In this document: piece by piece, positions 1 to 12,224 of the stretch | Position numbering within the stretch: position 1 is the first letter of the stretch | Layout of the letters: every line of letters begins with the position of its first letter | NCBI RefSeq assembly: GCF_048128805.1 | Contig: NC_135997.1 | Span: 27,690,315 to 27,754,314, forward strand | Reading direction: 5' to 3' | DNA length: 64,000 nt | Origin: Centroberyx gerrardi | Lineage: Eukaryota > Chordata > Actinopteri > Beryciformes > Berycidae | Made by a program: the position numbers and the translations under genes | Notes under the pieces: model-generated | What the model was told of the DNA's origin: nothing | The model's input: only the letters and a program-made list of their open reading frames with translations | The model's database searches: none

Positions 1-801
1 TTTATGTTTTGCCCAAACATTGTAGGTAACATGAATTGGCATTTCATGCCTTTGGTTGGCTTTATCTGAAGTCAGTGGGTGAAGAAGCAGTGGGTTTGTG
101 TCAGCTGTATGGTCAGCTGGCTGAAAAGCTATTGACTGAGGGTGTGGGAGGGAGGGAGGGAGGGAGGGGGCTGCAGGAGGTGATGAGTCATCCACAGAAT
201 TTCATTCAGACCCTCACTCTGATCTGCGGGCCTACCTGATCGCGCTATGTGCTTATTTCACAGCTTCGGCCAGGCGCCCCCAGTGTGATCAAGCTGTGCC
301 TCAGTCTCACCTAGTCAGTGTTTGTACCAGTTTTGTAAATTGTGTACAGTGGGTTTGGTGAGCAGCCATGTTCTGTGTGGGAGGGAGAGCCTGTGGAGAT
401 CTGTGACTCTGCACCCCTCAGATGGAGAGGTCTTGGCAGTTTGGGGGTTTGGTGGGACACTCTGTGGTGTTGAGGTTCTGGGCACCGAGGCATGGTGACT
501 ACGGCTGGAGACACAGCTTGTCTCTGTCACAAGGAAAATCTGAAAGGAGGGGAGAGTAACAGCGCGACCAGCTCTCTTCACTCCAGCATGTTGCTATGGG
601 TAATGGCAGGGTGAGGACGCCTCTATGTTGCTGCCAAAGCCTGTTAAGCTCCCGCCTTGTTGCATTAATGAAACTGGCATGTTTGGAGCTGGTAATGTTG
701 TTGATTTTGGAATTTAAGCTTTTTTTTACTGTTTCAATGATGGTCAACTGTTCTTGATAAGAGTCTCAGCTAAATGGAATGCGGCTTTCTCCTACACACA
801 G
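1..801 (+). other. larp6 intron 1 (partial)
   Basis: No coding exon was recognised left of the splice acceptor at 800-801. The stretch holds a short GGGA microsatellite (146-170) and otherwise unremarkable sequence. It is inferred to be intron because the exon at 802 starts in mid-codon. Confidence 0.6.
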
Positions 802-3058
802 TGGTGCCGGGACAAGTGGCGGGGAGTTGGAGGAGGAGAGCTGGCAGCCCCCGGACCCAGACCTCATCCAAAAGCTGGTTGCTCAGATCGAGTACTACCT
901 GTCGGATGAGAACCTGGAGCACGACGCCTTCCTGCTCAAACACGTCAGACGCAACAAGCTCGGGTTTGTCAGCGTCAAGCTGCTGACCTCATTCAAAAAG
1001 GTAACCATGGTTGCGAAGTCTAGAAACACAAATTAATGTTTATTCCCCATCTTGACAAGGTTGGGATTTGAGGGATTAGAGTCCCTTCTGTATATACATG
1101 ACCACACACTAAATTCAGTCCCACTGTATGTTGGCTCATATTGTATTATATGGTGAAATGGCCAAGCTGATAGTCACAGTGGGAAGACCCGTCATAGTCC
1201 CAGCCACAACTGGCATACATCATATTGGAACACTGACCAAAATCTACAAATCCTGGGGGAATCTGGGGAAATATGCAGTTTTAAAATGGAAAATGTGTAG
1301 GAATCCCGGATAAAGCTCCCAGCCTCCTGTTTGCTACGAGGTCCACATGCTGTGGAGGCTCATGAGCATTGAGTGGCTGTTTCTAGTGTCAATATTACTG
1401 GGTTGGGGGATGCAGTGAAATTCTCACATCAATTCTCAACAGCTGGTGCTACTTTAGGCTCATGCATACACATTGGTTGGTAAAAAAAAAAATTATGTTT
1501 ACGCCACAACTGATCTGGTTCCTCACTCGCAGTTTCATTTTTAACACAAACACTATTCAAATTGGGTATTGCAAATATAAGCTTGGCAACAGTGAATGAC
1601 GCACCTTAAACATGAGTGAATTATACAGTGATAAATTCTGAGTAATGCAATGAGGCCAGGATGTTGATCAGACCTCATGAATCAGCTATAACGGCATCAG
1701 TACAGTTACTGATTCAGGAAGTATGACAAAAGGGAAGGTAGTACGCAGGATGCTGTGAACCATGCAAGTTTCCCTACTGATGGCCCCTGCTTGACAGTCT
1801 TACATCTTAGCCATTTAGCTGATGCTTTTATCCAGAGCTCACAATGAGAGGCTGTTCACAATGGATCACATCTGTGACCTTTCGGTTACAAGACGGTCTC
1901 CTTAACCACTAGGCGCCCTGCCTGCGTAACACAAATATTATCTCTTTGCAGGTGAAACACTTGACTCGTGACTGGAGAACGACCGCTTACGCTCTGAGAC
2001 ACTCGACGATACTCGAGCTGAACGATGAGGGGCGCAAGGTGCGGCGCAGATCCATGGTGCCCGTCTTTGCCAGCGAGTCCCTGCCTAGCCGCATGCTGCT
2101 GCTCAGTGACCTGCAGAGCTGGCCGGAGCTGGCCGCCTTGGAGGGGGGCAACGGGGATAATGGAGGTAGCGAGGGAGGGGCCACCCAGCAGGAGCAACTG
2201 ATGAAGCTGCTGCTGAAGGCGTTCGGAACATACGGCGCCATCGCCTCGGTGCGAGTCCTGAAGCCTGGGAAGGACCTGCCGCCCGACCTGAAGAGGCTGA
2301 GCGGCCGCTACACCCAGCTGGGCACGGAGGAGTGCGCCATTGTGGAGTTCGAGGAGGTGGAGGCGGCGGTCAAAGCCAACGAAGCCGCGGGGAGCGAGGA
2401 CGGAGGGGCCGGTCCGCTGGGGCTGAAGGTGGTCCTGATCGGCACCAAGCCGCCCAAGAAGAAGGTCCCCAAAGAGCGGCCGCGCGAGGAGGGAGGGATG
2501 CGCAAGAGTCGCTCGCTCAACAGCAGAGTGCGAGAGCTCCAGTACCACGGCGAGGACTCGGCCTGCAGCTCCTCGGAGACGGAGAGCAACCCCACGTCGC
2601 CCAGGTTGGCCCGCAAGTCGCGCTCCTGCAACAAGCTCAGCCCCACCACCGCGGGCATCAGCTTCCAGAACAATCACCTCAGCCCCGGCGTGTCCCCGCG
2701 CAACAGTCCCTGGTCCAGTCCGCGTGCCAGCCCCTGTCCTCAGCGCAAATCTCCTCATTCCCAGAAGTCTCCCTTGGCCAGCGAGGGCAGGCTGAGCCCC
2801 GAGCCCGGGCGCCGCTGGGCGGACTACTCCTCGGACAGCAGCCTGACCCCTTCAGGGAGCCCGTGGGTTCAGAGGCGCAGGCAGGTGGCCTCCCAGGAGA
2901 GCAGTCCGGTCGGCAGTCCCATGCTGGGTCGGAAGATCCAGAACGCCGACGGCTTGCCGCCGGGCGTAATGAGGCTGCCGAGGGGCCCCGATGGGACCCG
3001 TGGTTTTCACTGTGTCACTATTGGCGAGAGGGGAAAGACTGCTGCTACTCAGACTTGA
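802..3058 (+). CDS. larp6: La-related protein 6 (LARP6), 3' two coding exons; 5' end outside window
   Basis: LARP6 binds the stem-loop in the 5'UTR of type I collagen mRNAs and controls their translation and localisation. Coding exons here are 802-1000 and 1952-3058; the intron is GT-AG and the TGA ends at 3058. The first exon carries the La motif (PDPDLIQKLVAQIEYYLSDE, then FLLKHVRRNKLG and SVKLLTSFKKV), which continues into the second (KHLTRDWRTTAYAL). The RRM follows (SRMLLLSDLQSW ... TEECAIVEFEEVEAAV) with a Gly-rich loop, then a basic PPKKKVPK stretch, a long Ser/Pro-rich region (SPRNSPWSSPRASP) and the conserved LARP6 C-terminal motif MRLPRGPDGTRGFH. Exon 802 begins with one base completing a split codon, so an upstream exon supplying the acidic N-terminus must lie left of position 1. 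About 434 codons are in view. Teleosts have larp6a and larp6b; which copy this is cannot be decided here. The large last exon is GC-rich, which creates long spurious ORFs on the other frames. Confidence 0.96.
1797..1923 (-). repeat. tRNA-derived SINE fragment beside the larp6 exon acceptor
   Basis: Reads on the minus strand as a tRNA-like head (box A-like near CCTAGTGGTTAAGG, box B-like near GGTCACAG). It is followed by the GCTCTGGATAAAAGCATC tail seen in other copies in this window (for example around 22,340). Its head stops less than 30 bp before the larp6 acceptor at 1950-1951, so most of the local pyrimidine-tract context lies next to repeat. Confidence 0.6.
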
Positions 3059-4005
3059 TATGTGGAGCGCCCTCATGCATCCCTTATCCCCCAGCGATGA
3101 AATGGAAATTTGACCTGATCCTTGACCGCATCACTCAGCCCCCACCCCACATTGGAGAGACTGTGTAGATATTTTTTTGTTGTGCATTAGTTTTGCCTCT
3201 TTGTTATATTTTTATACGACGTTTCAGTTAACATGGTGACATCTTATTGATTTACTAATGGAAATTTGAGTGAATGTAAATTGATATTGCTTCAAGGGAA
3301 ACTTCAGAAATGGATTCTAAATAGTTTACTGTTTCTCAGACACCATGGTAATGGACCTTGTCACCTCCATTGCCGTTTGAACTTGCTCTACGTGGGGTGG
3401 GGTGGAGAAGAATTTCTACTTTTTTTTTGTCTTTTTTTTTTTTCAATTGGAAAGTCCTCTGTCTTGAAGTATGTGTGTAGAAGCTCACAACATTGTCTGT
3501 GGATGGTGTGTAAATGTGTAAACGGTGTGAAAAGTGGCATAGGCACATGGACTTGATATGGAGATATCACCATATGCCTTTTCTGTATTTGTCTACTGTG
3601 AGTGTCATTGTTACATGCTATTTAAACTGAGGCCATAATCTCTCCCCTGCCATAAAGTTGGACCAGTTAACTTTCATGGACAATATTTTAGTTTTTATTT
3701 TGCCTTTTTTAATTTCTTTGTTTTCAGTATGCCTTGGCAGTCAATTAACTTAAGCTTCCAAAATTGGGAAGGGTCTCTTCTAGTCCTGCAAAATGTTGCA
3801 GCAGGTAGCTTTTTTTTAATTTATTTTATTTTATTTTTTTGGCTTAAATCGGTTTCTGTCAGTCTGATAAGCTGGTAGTGAGGTTTGAGGGATGTTCAGG
3901 TCAGAGTGAATAGATGCTCTTATGTTCTCGCCTTTACATCTGAGCTGGGGTATTGTACAGTGCATTTCCTATTGTACAAATAAATCACTAAAATCGCAGT
4001 TGGCT
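3059..4005 (+). other. larp6: larp6 3'UTR
   Basis: AT-rich sequence after the larp6 stop codon, with long T runs (3418-3443 and about 3810-3840). It ends near an AATAAA at 3979-3984. It contains no further coding potential. The end is inferred from the poly(A) signal. Confidence 0.6.
3979..3984 (+). promoter_or_regulatory. poly(A) signal for larp6
   Basis: Canonical AATAAA about 920 nt after the larp6 stop codon, followed by a TTG-rich stretch. It is the first canonical hexamer downstream of the stop that I noticed. Confidence 0.6.
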
Positions 4006-5497
4006 TGACTGAATTTTATTTTGAGTTGGCATGATTGTATGAAGCAGTCATGACCCAAATACAATTCTTTATTTAAATATGCATGCAAGATTTAGAGAGA
4101 TCTTGTAGCTGTGCCAACACATGTACTGAACCAATTCCAGACTTGGAGAGCAGAATTGGCTGTATTCCACATTGATGTGCCACCACCATTTGCAATGGAC
4201 TGCACAGATGGGAGGATAATAAGACACTACATGTAGAGTGGATGTAAACTATATCAACTTTCTGTGTGGAAAGCAGATATAATATTGGCAAAATGGTGAG
4301 ACCAGTCGAATATGATGCAGACAGGCAATTACTCAGTAATTTGTGCCCATGTGAAGTGGTTTCAAATGTTCCTTGGCAACCATCAAAGTCTGAGACAAAG
4401 TAGCGCATGGTGAGATGCTTGTAGACATCAAACATTTGAATTCATGTAGGTACAGCATTCTGTTTATCCAACTTTGTGTATGAGATGTTTATCTGCTGTA
4501 GGAGTGACCGTAATGGGAGGACACAACCTGCTTCACTGTTCCATCCACAGGACCGGAGCTTAAGTGGGCTTGCCTGAGAGTGGAATGAATAATCTTTTGT
4601 TCTCTTCACTCATCATTAGCAATTCAAAATCGGCATGGGTTAGCTCACCTCAGTGGAGGTGGTGGTGCTATCTATCTGTGACAGACAACATTTTGTGTAA
4701 ATGGCTTGTGATGGATGTTCATTCTAAAGGTGAGAATAATGACTGCGTTTTGGATAGGTAACATCAAATTAAACCATTATTCTTGTAAGAATAAGTTCTC
4801 ACAGTGAAGGCATATAATTACCATTAGGGGTGGTTTTATAGTAATAGCAGACAGGAATATTATAAAGGGAGATATTAGGAATAACAAAAACCATTCTGGT
4901 TATTATTTGTAATTGCGCAATGTTCATTATTACATGAATAAGAAGTTATTTAGTCCAGTAGTTTAGTAATTTACTCCCAAGTTTGATTTCTCCCATAAGG
5001 AACTAGTAGAATGTGGTGATAAGGTTACATCTCCCAGCTCTGTGTGTTTGTCTGCTATTTTAAAATATGAGCAGTTATAAAAACTGAACACCCCAAACGA
5101 AGAGACTGCCTCTCCCTCTCAACTCGGAGTATTCGCCAAACACTTACATCAGTCTGTGGGAGTGAGTTGCAGTGTCACTGAGTGGGTGGTTTCAAATTTG
5201 AGGAACTAGAAATAGGGTGGAGTAAATTTACAACACTCTCCGCAAAGCAGCCAATTGGAAAAGTCAACACAGAAACCAAGTTCTGACCAGGAAGGAAGTT
5301 ATTTCATACACTTTTTTCCCCCTCATATTATATAACATGAACGGGGAGATGTCTCAGTGAAGGAAGTCTCCCTATATACTGTGGAGGTTAATAGTGCTGT
5401 CTGAAGGACTTAAAAAAAAATCATTTATCCAGGAAATACTGACTGAAGCCACATGCTCCTCCCAGTTCAAAGTGCCTTGCTCAAAGGCACCTCAGCA

Positions 5498-5521
5498 GAC
5501 ACACACACACACACACACACA
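5498..5521. repeat. CA dinucleotide microsatellite
   Basis: A perfect AC repeat of 12 units inside a SINE-like context. Confidence 0.9.
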
Positions 5522-5659
5522 GATTTTTCCAGACAGTCCAGGAATTTGAACTGGCAATATTCTGGTAAAAGTTTACTTGTGACCTGTAGCCTTCTGTGTG
5601 AAAAAGAACAGACACCTGTGAAAATGGTCTCAGCTAATAATAGAAGTCGTATCAAAAGG

Positions 5660-5835
5660 TATCAGGGTGGTGTGAAGTGTAAGGAGAGCGTCCTTCAGCC
5701 ACATAACACAGGCTCAAGCCCCCGTGAAAGAAAGCATCTGTCCTGCTGAAGTGTCCTTGAGCAAGACATTGAATCCCCGCCAGCTCCGGGACTGGGGTCA
5801 CCCAGAGGTCAATTCAGTAGAAAAGGATGATCCAG
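5660..5835 (+). repeat. SINE (family B) copy
   Basis: Shares the CTGCTGAAGTGTCCTTGAGC body and the GGTCAAT 3' end with copies at 32,255-32,466 and 55,396-55,605. The tRNA-like head is partly decayed (GGCTCAAGCCCCCG resembles a B box). Confidence 0.6.
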
Positions 5836-6253
5836 AGACTGCTTCACACGTACTCATGAATATGTTGCCTACTGAAAATCATTAGCACTAGAAAGGCCAA
5901 GTCGCAGTGAATTCACTGCTGTTTTGAATTTTAGAATTTCAATATCTCCGGTTTCAACATGTCCCTCCATGAAGACCTATAGTTGGTACAAACCACTGTT
6001 AGATTTTCTCAATCACACAGAGAAACAGTAGTCATAATTGTGTTTACCCCCTTCAGTTGATTGCTTGTTGGCCTTTTTCAGACCTCAAATTCAGACATTT
6101 TATTTTTAGGCAGTCATTGGAGCGGTGATGAGGAGTAAATGGCAAGCTGCCATGGTTGTCTTCAAATGGGTTTATATCTCCACTCACAATCTGTTAGCAC
6201 TGCGAAGAACAATTACATAAACAAACACAAATGGTTCCATGACATTTCACAGT

Positions 6254-6259
6254 TTTATT
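6254..6259 (-). promoter_or_regulatory. Candidate poly(A) signal for tm2d3
   Basis: TTTATT on the plus strand (AATAAA on the minus strand), about 1.36 kb downstream of the tm2d3 stop codon. It is the best-placed hexamer seen; the 3'UTR would be 6.23-7.62 kb. Confidence 0.45.
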
Positions 6260-7615
6260 TACATCCCTTTAAAAAAAAGAAAAGTCATTTACAGTGTTCC
6301 AACAGAAAAAAAGAACCAGACTTCAAAAACATAATACACATTTACAGCAAGTGAGAGGAGAGCAAATCTGTGCTGCACATTCTCAAGCAAAGGCATCCTA
6401 CAACACTGTTAGTATTGGGATTGGGCAGTATGGAGAACAAATCGGAACAATCAACATGACGAATGATATGAATTGGAGAAAAACACCATTTGAATGCACT
6501 GGATTTTTCTGCATCTCTCCAGCTCTGGTTAACAGCATATAAAAAGAGAACAGAAATTCAGACATACAGCCCAGCTTTCACACTTTCAAGTGTCTAAATT
6601 TGTATAACTTACACACATACACAGTGATATAGGAGATACACATTAACTCAGTGTTTCCTTTCAATCTGGTTATATGCAGCAGTGGGTGATGAGGGACCTG
6701 AGTTTCCTCCTGGTCCTATTCCCTGTATCAGTTCCAATGCCTGTTGCGTTTTGAACATAGCTCTTACTTGGATATTTATATCACAATATACAGACTAAAT
6801 GAACCTTAATTTGTCAATATTTGATTTGGGCTTTTAACAAGGTCGGATTATCATTTCTCTAGCTGTGGGGGCAATTTTCCTACAGTTGTGGCCTGCGCTG
6901 CTGAATGAATGTAGGGGAAACACTGTATCTCTCAGCCACAGTAACAACCATCAGGTATAATTGCTACTGTGTCTATCCATACTACATGCAAATTAACCGT
7001 TGAGTCTTTTCACAGGTTTCACTATTTGTTGCCTGCAAAGCACCTAAACATATCCCCTTACGTGTATTTATGCTTTCTTGGAGGACGGAAACATTACCTT
7101 TCGGCCTACCTATTGTGTGCGGTGTTTCCATAAATGTTCTGTAGCCATGGTTACCGTTTGACCCCCCCCGCAGCGAGGGAGGCGCACCGCAGGGCTCCAA
7201 GGTGACAGGATGTCTCCGCAAGCGCCACTCCACAGGAAACCAAACCTATCTATAGTTTATCAGCATGACCAAATCTAACCATCAGTCAGCTCAAACCAGC
7301 TAACTCTCACTTCCGCAGAGCCACTGATAAACGTTAACGGCTCCACGCGCGCTTTCACTGGCCGAATCTTAACAGGAGACGAACGGAGAATGAATGGGAT
7401 CGATCTGATGGTCATGTGGGTAGAGTCATCCCGGGTGTGAGGAGGAAAACACTTCCTGCCTGTTAGCAGATGGCGCGGGGATGTGTCGCAGAGTGAGCCT
7501 GGGCGGGCAGACGTGCCAATAAGACGCCGTCCTGGATCGTCAGTCTTTGAGAGTCGAGCGGTACGAAGCGGAAGAGGGCACCAGCCATCCAACCATGCCT
7601 CCGGAGCCTTCTGTC

Positions 7616-10600
7616 TCAGATGTAGAGTGAGCCGTCCGCAGGCCCCACGTAACCAACCCCTATCAGAAGCACGTCGATCAAAGTCCAGATGCCCAGGCCT
7701 CCGAAGCTGAACAGTTTGCCCAGACCCTCTCTCCATTGGCCCAGATAGAACCGGTCTGCCCCAAAACCACCAAGCGTAATGCTGCAGATGGAGATGGGAA
7801 AGAAAAAAAAAAAATCAGAGATGCTCTGGGACAGAACACATGTAGACTTGAGTGATATCTTAACTCTGTTAATCAGTAAAAGAGGTTACCTGAGTGCCAG
7901 TGCTGTTGACCATTTGTATCCTCCAGTCCAGTTGCAGAATAAACGTTTCTGAAAATCTCTTTTACCTATATAAGGAAAAGAGATTTAGGGGACACGTGGT
8001 TCTTACACATTTTCATTTACTTTTTCCAGGTCTATTTCTTAATGCTGTAAATGCTGATATCTGTCGTCTAGGTCAGTGGTTTTCAATCCTGGTCCTCAGG
8101 ACCCAGAGCCATGCTGGTTTTCATTCTAGCCATCTGATTTCCATCTGATTTTAATGATGCTACTGAATCATTTAATTTAGTGCAACATCTCATGGGTACT
8201 ACACACAACCATGGCTACACCCATGACCATGTTTTCACCCTGGGCTTGCTCCTTAAGCATGGAGGATTTTATCTTGGATCATAAATGCATTCTTTTTGAT
8301 ACCGTTTGTCAGAACTTCACCTTAGCTCCGTCTCGCATCTTCAACAGTCAGTGCAGCTAAATTTATTTCTATTTCCACAGAAGTGAGTCAAGACGTCTCA
8401 GCTCTCTCATACTGACGACTTGGTAAATAGCTTTAATAATGCTCATCTATCAGCTGTTACCCTTAAGACCAGATGTCTCACTGCAGTCAAATCATCTCTC
8501 TTGCGAAAATCTACTCTTGTGCTTTTCCTGATGTATATCATTCTGTTCTATGGTTGATTGTTGATTAGTTAGATCTAGTTAGGCTCATTCTCTGCAAAGT
8601 CCTTTGAGACATGCATGTGATAAAGGGCTATATAAATAAACAAACTTGACTTGAAACTTGACTCCCTGGATAAATGATGACATCAGTTATCTAAAAACAA
8701 AATGCAGACAGGCAGGGCGCAGCTGGAAGAGCACAGGCTTACACGTCATTATATTCATATGAAGGAGCTGATGGTCTTGCTAAATCAAAGAACTAAAGAT
8801 GCACGAGCTGCATACTTTGCTGAGCTGATAACTGTTAACAAACATAACCCTAGGTTTCCACACCATTGATCGGCTTGTGAATACCTTACTCCCAGCTGTC
8901 TCGGCACCCTCTGTTGAGGATTGAAAACAATTTTGATCTTTCTTTGCGGATAAAATCAATATCATTAGATCAAATATTCTACCTCCCAGCTCCTACACCG
9001 AGCTGCCCTATTCCTCCCGTTTTGTCGCACAAATTTGCACCCATCTCTCTGATGATCTGTTGGATAGTGTTTCCCATATAAGGCATTACACAACCTAGAT
9101 CCATTCTGTGTTACCCAATTGTTGACCCTTTATAAAACTGTCAGGTCCCTTAGGTCCACAGAGCAGGGTCTCTAACTTCACCAAGAATGACGGTGGTTTT
9201 TGACAAAAATATCGTCTTTGCAAAGACAATATGTTGGTTAAGGGTGTGATTTCAACAAATATTATTCTGCCGGAATGCCAATGAAAAAGCATTGCACGAA
9301 CGGTTCAAACCTTAGTCCCGCCCACAAAGGCGCTGATTGGCTCGATTGTTTCTCCGAGCGAGAACAAGCTGTTGACTAGAGCAACACCAGAATCTCGGAA
9401 TCGCTCGACAAAAACTGAAGAGTGGGCGGGACGCGATTCAGGAGTCTGTAACCAGGCTAAGATGTTAGACAAGTGGGCTTGAACCAGAAGGTTGCCGATT
9501 TGAATCCTCACATTAGCTGGGAAAATCTGGCCAGGGAACATGAAAGAGTAAAACTCTCCCTTCGCTCAGCAACTATCACTGAGGTGCCCTTGACCGAGGC
9601 ACTTAAGCCCCAGTTGCTCCAGTGGAGCTTTTTGGGGGTTCAACAGAAGAAGAGGCCGAATTCCGTAAAACAACAGAGCAGGTTTGACCAGAACAACATT
9701 TACCATACCTAAGCAATGTACATGGTCTAGCACTTTACAGGTGGCGTTGTAGCGTTTGCGTGGGCAGGACACGGTCATACAGCTGGTGGAGTTGGAGCAC
9801 CGGTACTGGCACGGGTCCAGCTGCCAGCAGAACTGACATGTGATGGAGAGAGAGAAGTTGGTTTGCTGCTGTCCTGACTCCCCCTGCAAAGAGAGCAAAC
9901 ATCATGTCACCACTGTGCAACAACTCCTAAACTAAAAGACCACAGTTGTTTCTGAATCAGAATCACTTTAATCACCAAGTACAATAAATGTATAGGAATT
10001 TGTCTTGGTGACATTTGTGAGGAGACATACAGACAACTTACAGTTTCACAGTACATATGACACACATGCTACAAGGACAACAGGACCTCACATGTGGTGT
10101 AAAGAGACAAGATATACTGTGTTTCATCACTTCATTTTTGTTTTATCACTGTGCAACTAAACTAACTAAACATACGATAGACTGTACAATATGAATCTTG
10201 TACGCTATCACTTGACTTAGCCTACTGTATATGCGACACAGATTTGTCCAAAAATGAATTGCTCATCAAATATAACTCACTGTACAGTGGACCCCTCTCT
10301 TGGGTTTACAGGTGAAGGAGGCTGGCTTCCCATAACTGCAGTTGTGGTGATAGTTGCAGTTAATGCAGTCAGCTGGCAGTCGACTACACAGACCCCCACT
10401 AGGACATTTAGAGGTGTAGCTCTCTTCATCTGCAGGAGACACTGCAAACACAGCAAACATATAGACACAGGGTTTGATTCCCATTTCAGTAGCTAGATAT
10501 TCAGTCCCAGAGAGCATCATTCCTCAATTTAACAGAACAATTTGAGGCCAAGTTTATTTTTTTTGTTTATTTTGGGGTTCATAAATGGGGGTGGCAGCAG

Positions 10601-12224
10601 CTACAGGTTGACAGCAGGCTTGTGACTGAAGTTTACCAGTTTCAGTCGCTTGTCTAATTGGGAAAATCTGGATGAGGGAAGTGAATGACTAACACTATCC
10701 CCTCAAGAGCTGCTTAGTGGCCAACAATAGAAAACTGTTGTTGATCTGTTGAATAGTCATTAACTCTATGATTTGAAAGGCTAACAAAACTGCAAAAAGA
10801 ACAACATTCACTGTGATGTGATGGAGAGAAAGGAAATTTGTTTCAGCTCATGACATAATACCTGATTTGAAAGTTCTCTCTGGACCAAGACTACTCATTG
10901 CTTCTCTATTCTTGTTTCTAAGTTGTTATGTAAGACATAGGAAATTCTAGCAGATAACTGGAGTATTATGGACTGATTTGCCATTTCAGGCTACATATGA
11001 AGAGTTCCTTTCCGAATGCTAAATATCCCTTTTGGAAAAAAAAAAACACATGACCTGAAGGTCATCACTCTGTATCACTAAAATGCAGATGATCCAATCT
11101 GTGAAATATTGGCATTTTGTTAGCCAGTGACTAAGGATACCTAAAGTACCATATTTTCTTTATGTGTGCTATAATGTCACTCCTCTTATAGTCAGCTTAA
11201 TGCCACTGACTGAGTGGAGAGTTTACCAGAGGCTGCAGCAGGGACCACTGGGCTGGTGATGACAGGGCCGTGCTGGGCGTCTCTGGTGTAGGGGGGCTCC
11301 TGCCCAACATGAGGAGAGCTCAGGTACCCTGACAAACAACCACACAATGAACACAACATACGACCTTAGTCTACCTCACAGTTATGTAGCTTACCCTATC
11401 AGGTCAAATACTGAACTTCACCTCAAAAATGGCAATTTAATGTCACCTCGCTTATTGGTAAACATTGATACCTCGTACAACATAAATTAAGACCTTTTAT
11501 GAAAGGTTGTGGCATCTACATTATCTACAAAGCAGCACTTAACTTTAATAAAATGTCAAGTTTTAGATTTGCTTCACATTAACTAGATTGTGGGAACAAC
11601 AGGCAAACCAGTTCTACGAGTTAACATTTTTGTTTGGTAGATCTATGTATATATTTGCCAAAAACAGTGTCTCCCAACGATTCATTAAAATTCTTATGTT
11701 ATGTTCTACAATGTATCAACGTTTGCCGCTAAGCAAGGCCATTTAGAATTGCCAGATTGCTGATAGAGTGGCGTAACGTCCTCTCCAAACAAGAGAGAAC
11801 GGGACGTAACGTTATCAGGGCTAGAAGGAAGGGGCTGCTAAAGAAAGCCCCCAGCCAGACACTCTAGATTGCTAGATAAACACCCAAGCATGCCTGTTGT
11901 CTTTGACAGATAACTATTCAATCAATGTTACTCATTGTTTCCACTGCTATCTGCCTAGTGACAGTGTTAGCTAGCTAGCTAGCTAGCTGTGGGAGCAAAC
12001 TAGTAAGATGACAAATAGCAAATGGCTAACGTTAGCTAGCATGTTAGCATGTTACCGAGCAATCACATATAGGCTAGCCAAACTGGAATTAAAAATATAA
12101 CTGCCCGCATAAACATACCGTTAACACATTGTGAGAATAGGTCCATGAACAAAACGATAATGATTCCGTGGGTTTTCAAGCATCGTCCTCGGTCAGGTCT
12201 CCATATCTGGCAGATAGTTGCCAT
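7616..12224 (-). CDS. tm2d3: TM2 domain-containing protein 3
   Basis: TM2D3 is a two-pass membrane protein, orthologue of Drosophila almondex, linked to Notch signalling and Alzheimer risk. Coding exons in transcript order: 12224-12119, 11328-11227, 10441-10281, 9883-9709, 7965-7890, 7781-7616. All introns are GT-AG and phases match; they join to 262 codons including TGA (human about 247 aa). The N-terminus is a signal-like hydrophobic stretch (GIIIVLFMDLFSQC). The Cys-rich luminal region contains CPSGGLCSRLPADCINC, CSYGKPASFTC, CQFCWQL and STSCMTVSCPRKRY. The C-terminal TM2 domain has two hydrophobic helices, the DRF motif at about residues 216-218 (GADRFYLGQW) and the family ending VGPADGSLYI. 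An upstream in-frame ATG at 12305 would add 27 residues; 12224 is preferred because it gives a family-like leader. It lies in tandem with tars3, as in human 15q26. Confidence 0.95.
8066..8160 (+). repeat. Fragment of foldback repeat family (GGTCCTCAGGACCC type)
   Basis: GTGGTTTTCAATCCTGGTCC followed by CAGGACCCAGAGCCATGC and GGTTTTCATTCTAGCC resembles one arm of the foldback element at 60,585-60,709. It sits in tm2d3 intron 4. Confidence 0.45.
8560..9040 (+). mobile_element. Decayed L2/Rex-like LINE fragments in tm2d3 intron 4
   Basis: A 3'-end motif (CTTTGAGACATGCATGTG, then GGGCTATATAAATAAAC and TTGACTTGA) lies at 8,605-8,655. It is followed by a plus-strand stretch whose broken translation contains WINDDI, LKTKCRQAGR, then (other frames) ARAAYFAELI and NKHNPRF. 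These match the linker before the reverse transcriptase of L2/Rex-type LINE ORF2 proteins. There are frameshifts and stops, so it is a dead relic. Calling it L2/Rex rests on remembered family motifs. Confidence 0.6.
9315..9432. mobile_element. Short inverted-repeat element (possible MITE)
   Basis: A perfect 11-bp inverted repeat, GTCCCGCCCAC at 9315-9325 and GTGGGCGGGAC at 9422-9432, bounds 118 bp in tm2d3 intron 4. No clear target duplication was seen. Confidence 0.5.
9447..9672 (+). repeat. SINE (family A) copy
   Basis: It has a tRNA-like head (GAAGGTTGCCGATTTGAATC resembles a B box), then CTCCCTTCGCTCAGCAAC, GTGCCCTTGACCGAGGCAC and CCAGTTGCTCCAGTGGAGC, shared with copies at 53.4, 50.1 and 19.4 kb. 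It ends just before the tm2d3 exon at 9709. Confidence 0.65.
11966..11989. repeat. AGCT tetranucleotide repeat
   Basis: Tandem TAGC units in tm2d3 intron 1. Each unit is self-complementary, so the array can form cruciform DNA. Confidence 0.75.

Larger units (their letters stand above)
4006..6230. other. Intergenic DNA between convergent larp6 and tm2d3
   Basis: No gene was recognised. It contains a CA microsatellite at 5498-5521 embedded in a degenerate SINE, and another SINE-B-like piece around 5660-5835 (CCTGCTGAAGTGTCCTTGAG). Short ORFs here have no recognisable domain. Confidence 0.6.

Noticed and set aside
1886-2758. 290-codon open frame on the minus strand opposite larp6
   Set aside because: It is a shadow of the GC-rich larp6 last exon, with no family motifs; the plus frame carries the unmistakable LARP6 protein.
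2332-3168. 278-codon plus-strand frame overlapping larp6 out of phase
   Set aside because: Gln/Arg/Gly-rich shadow frame of the same GC-rich exon.
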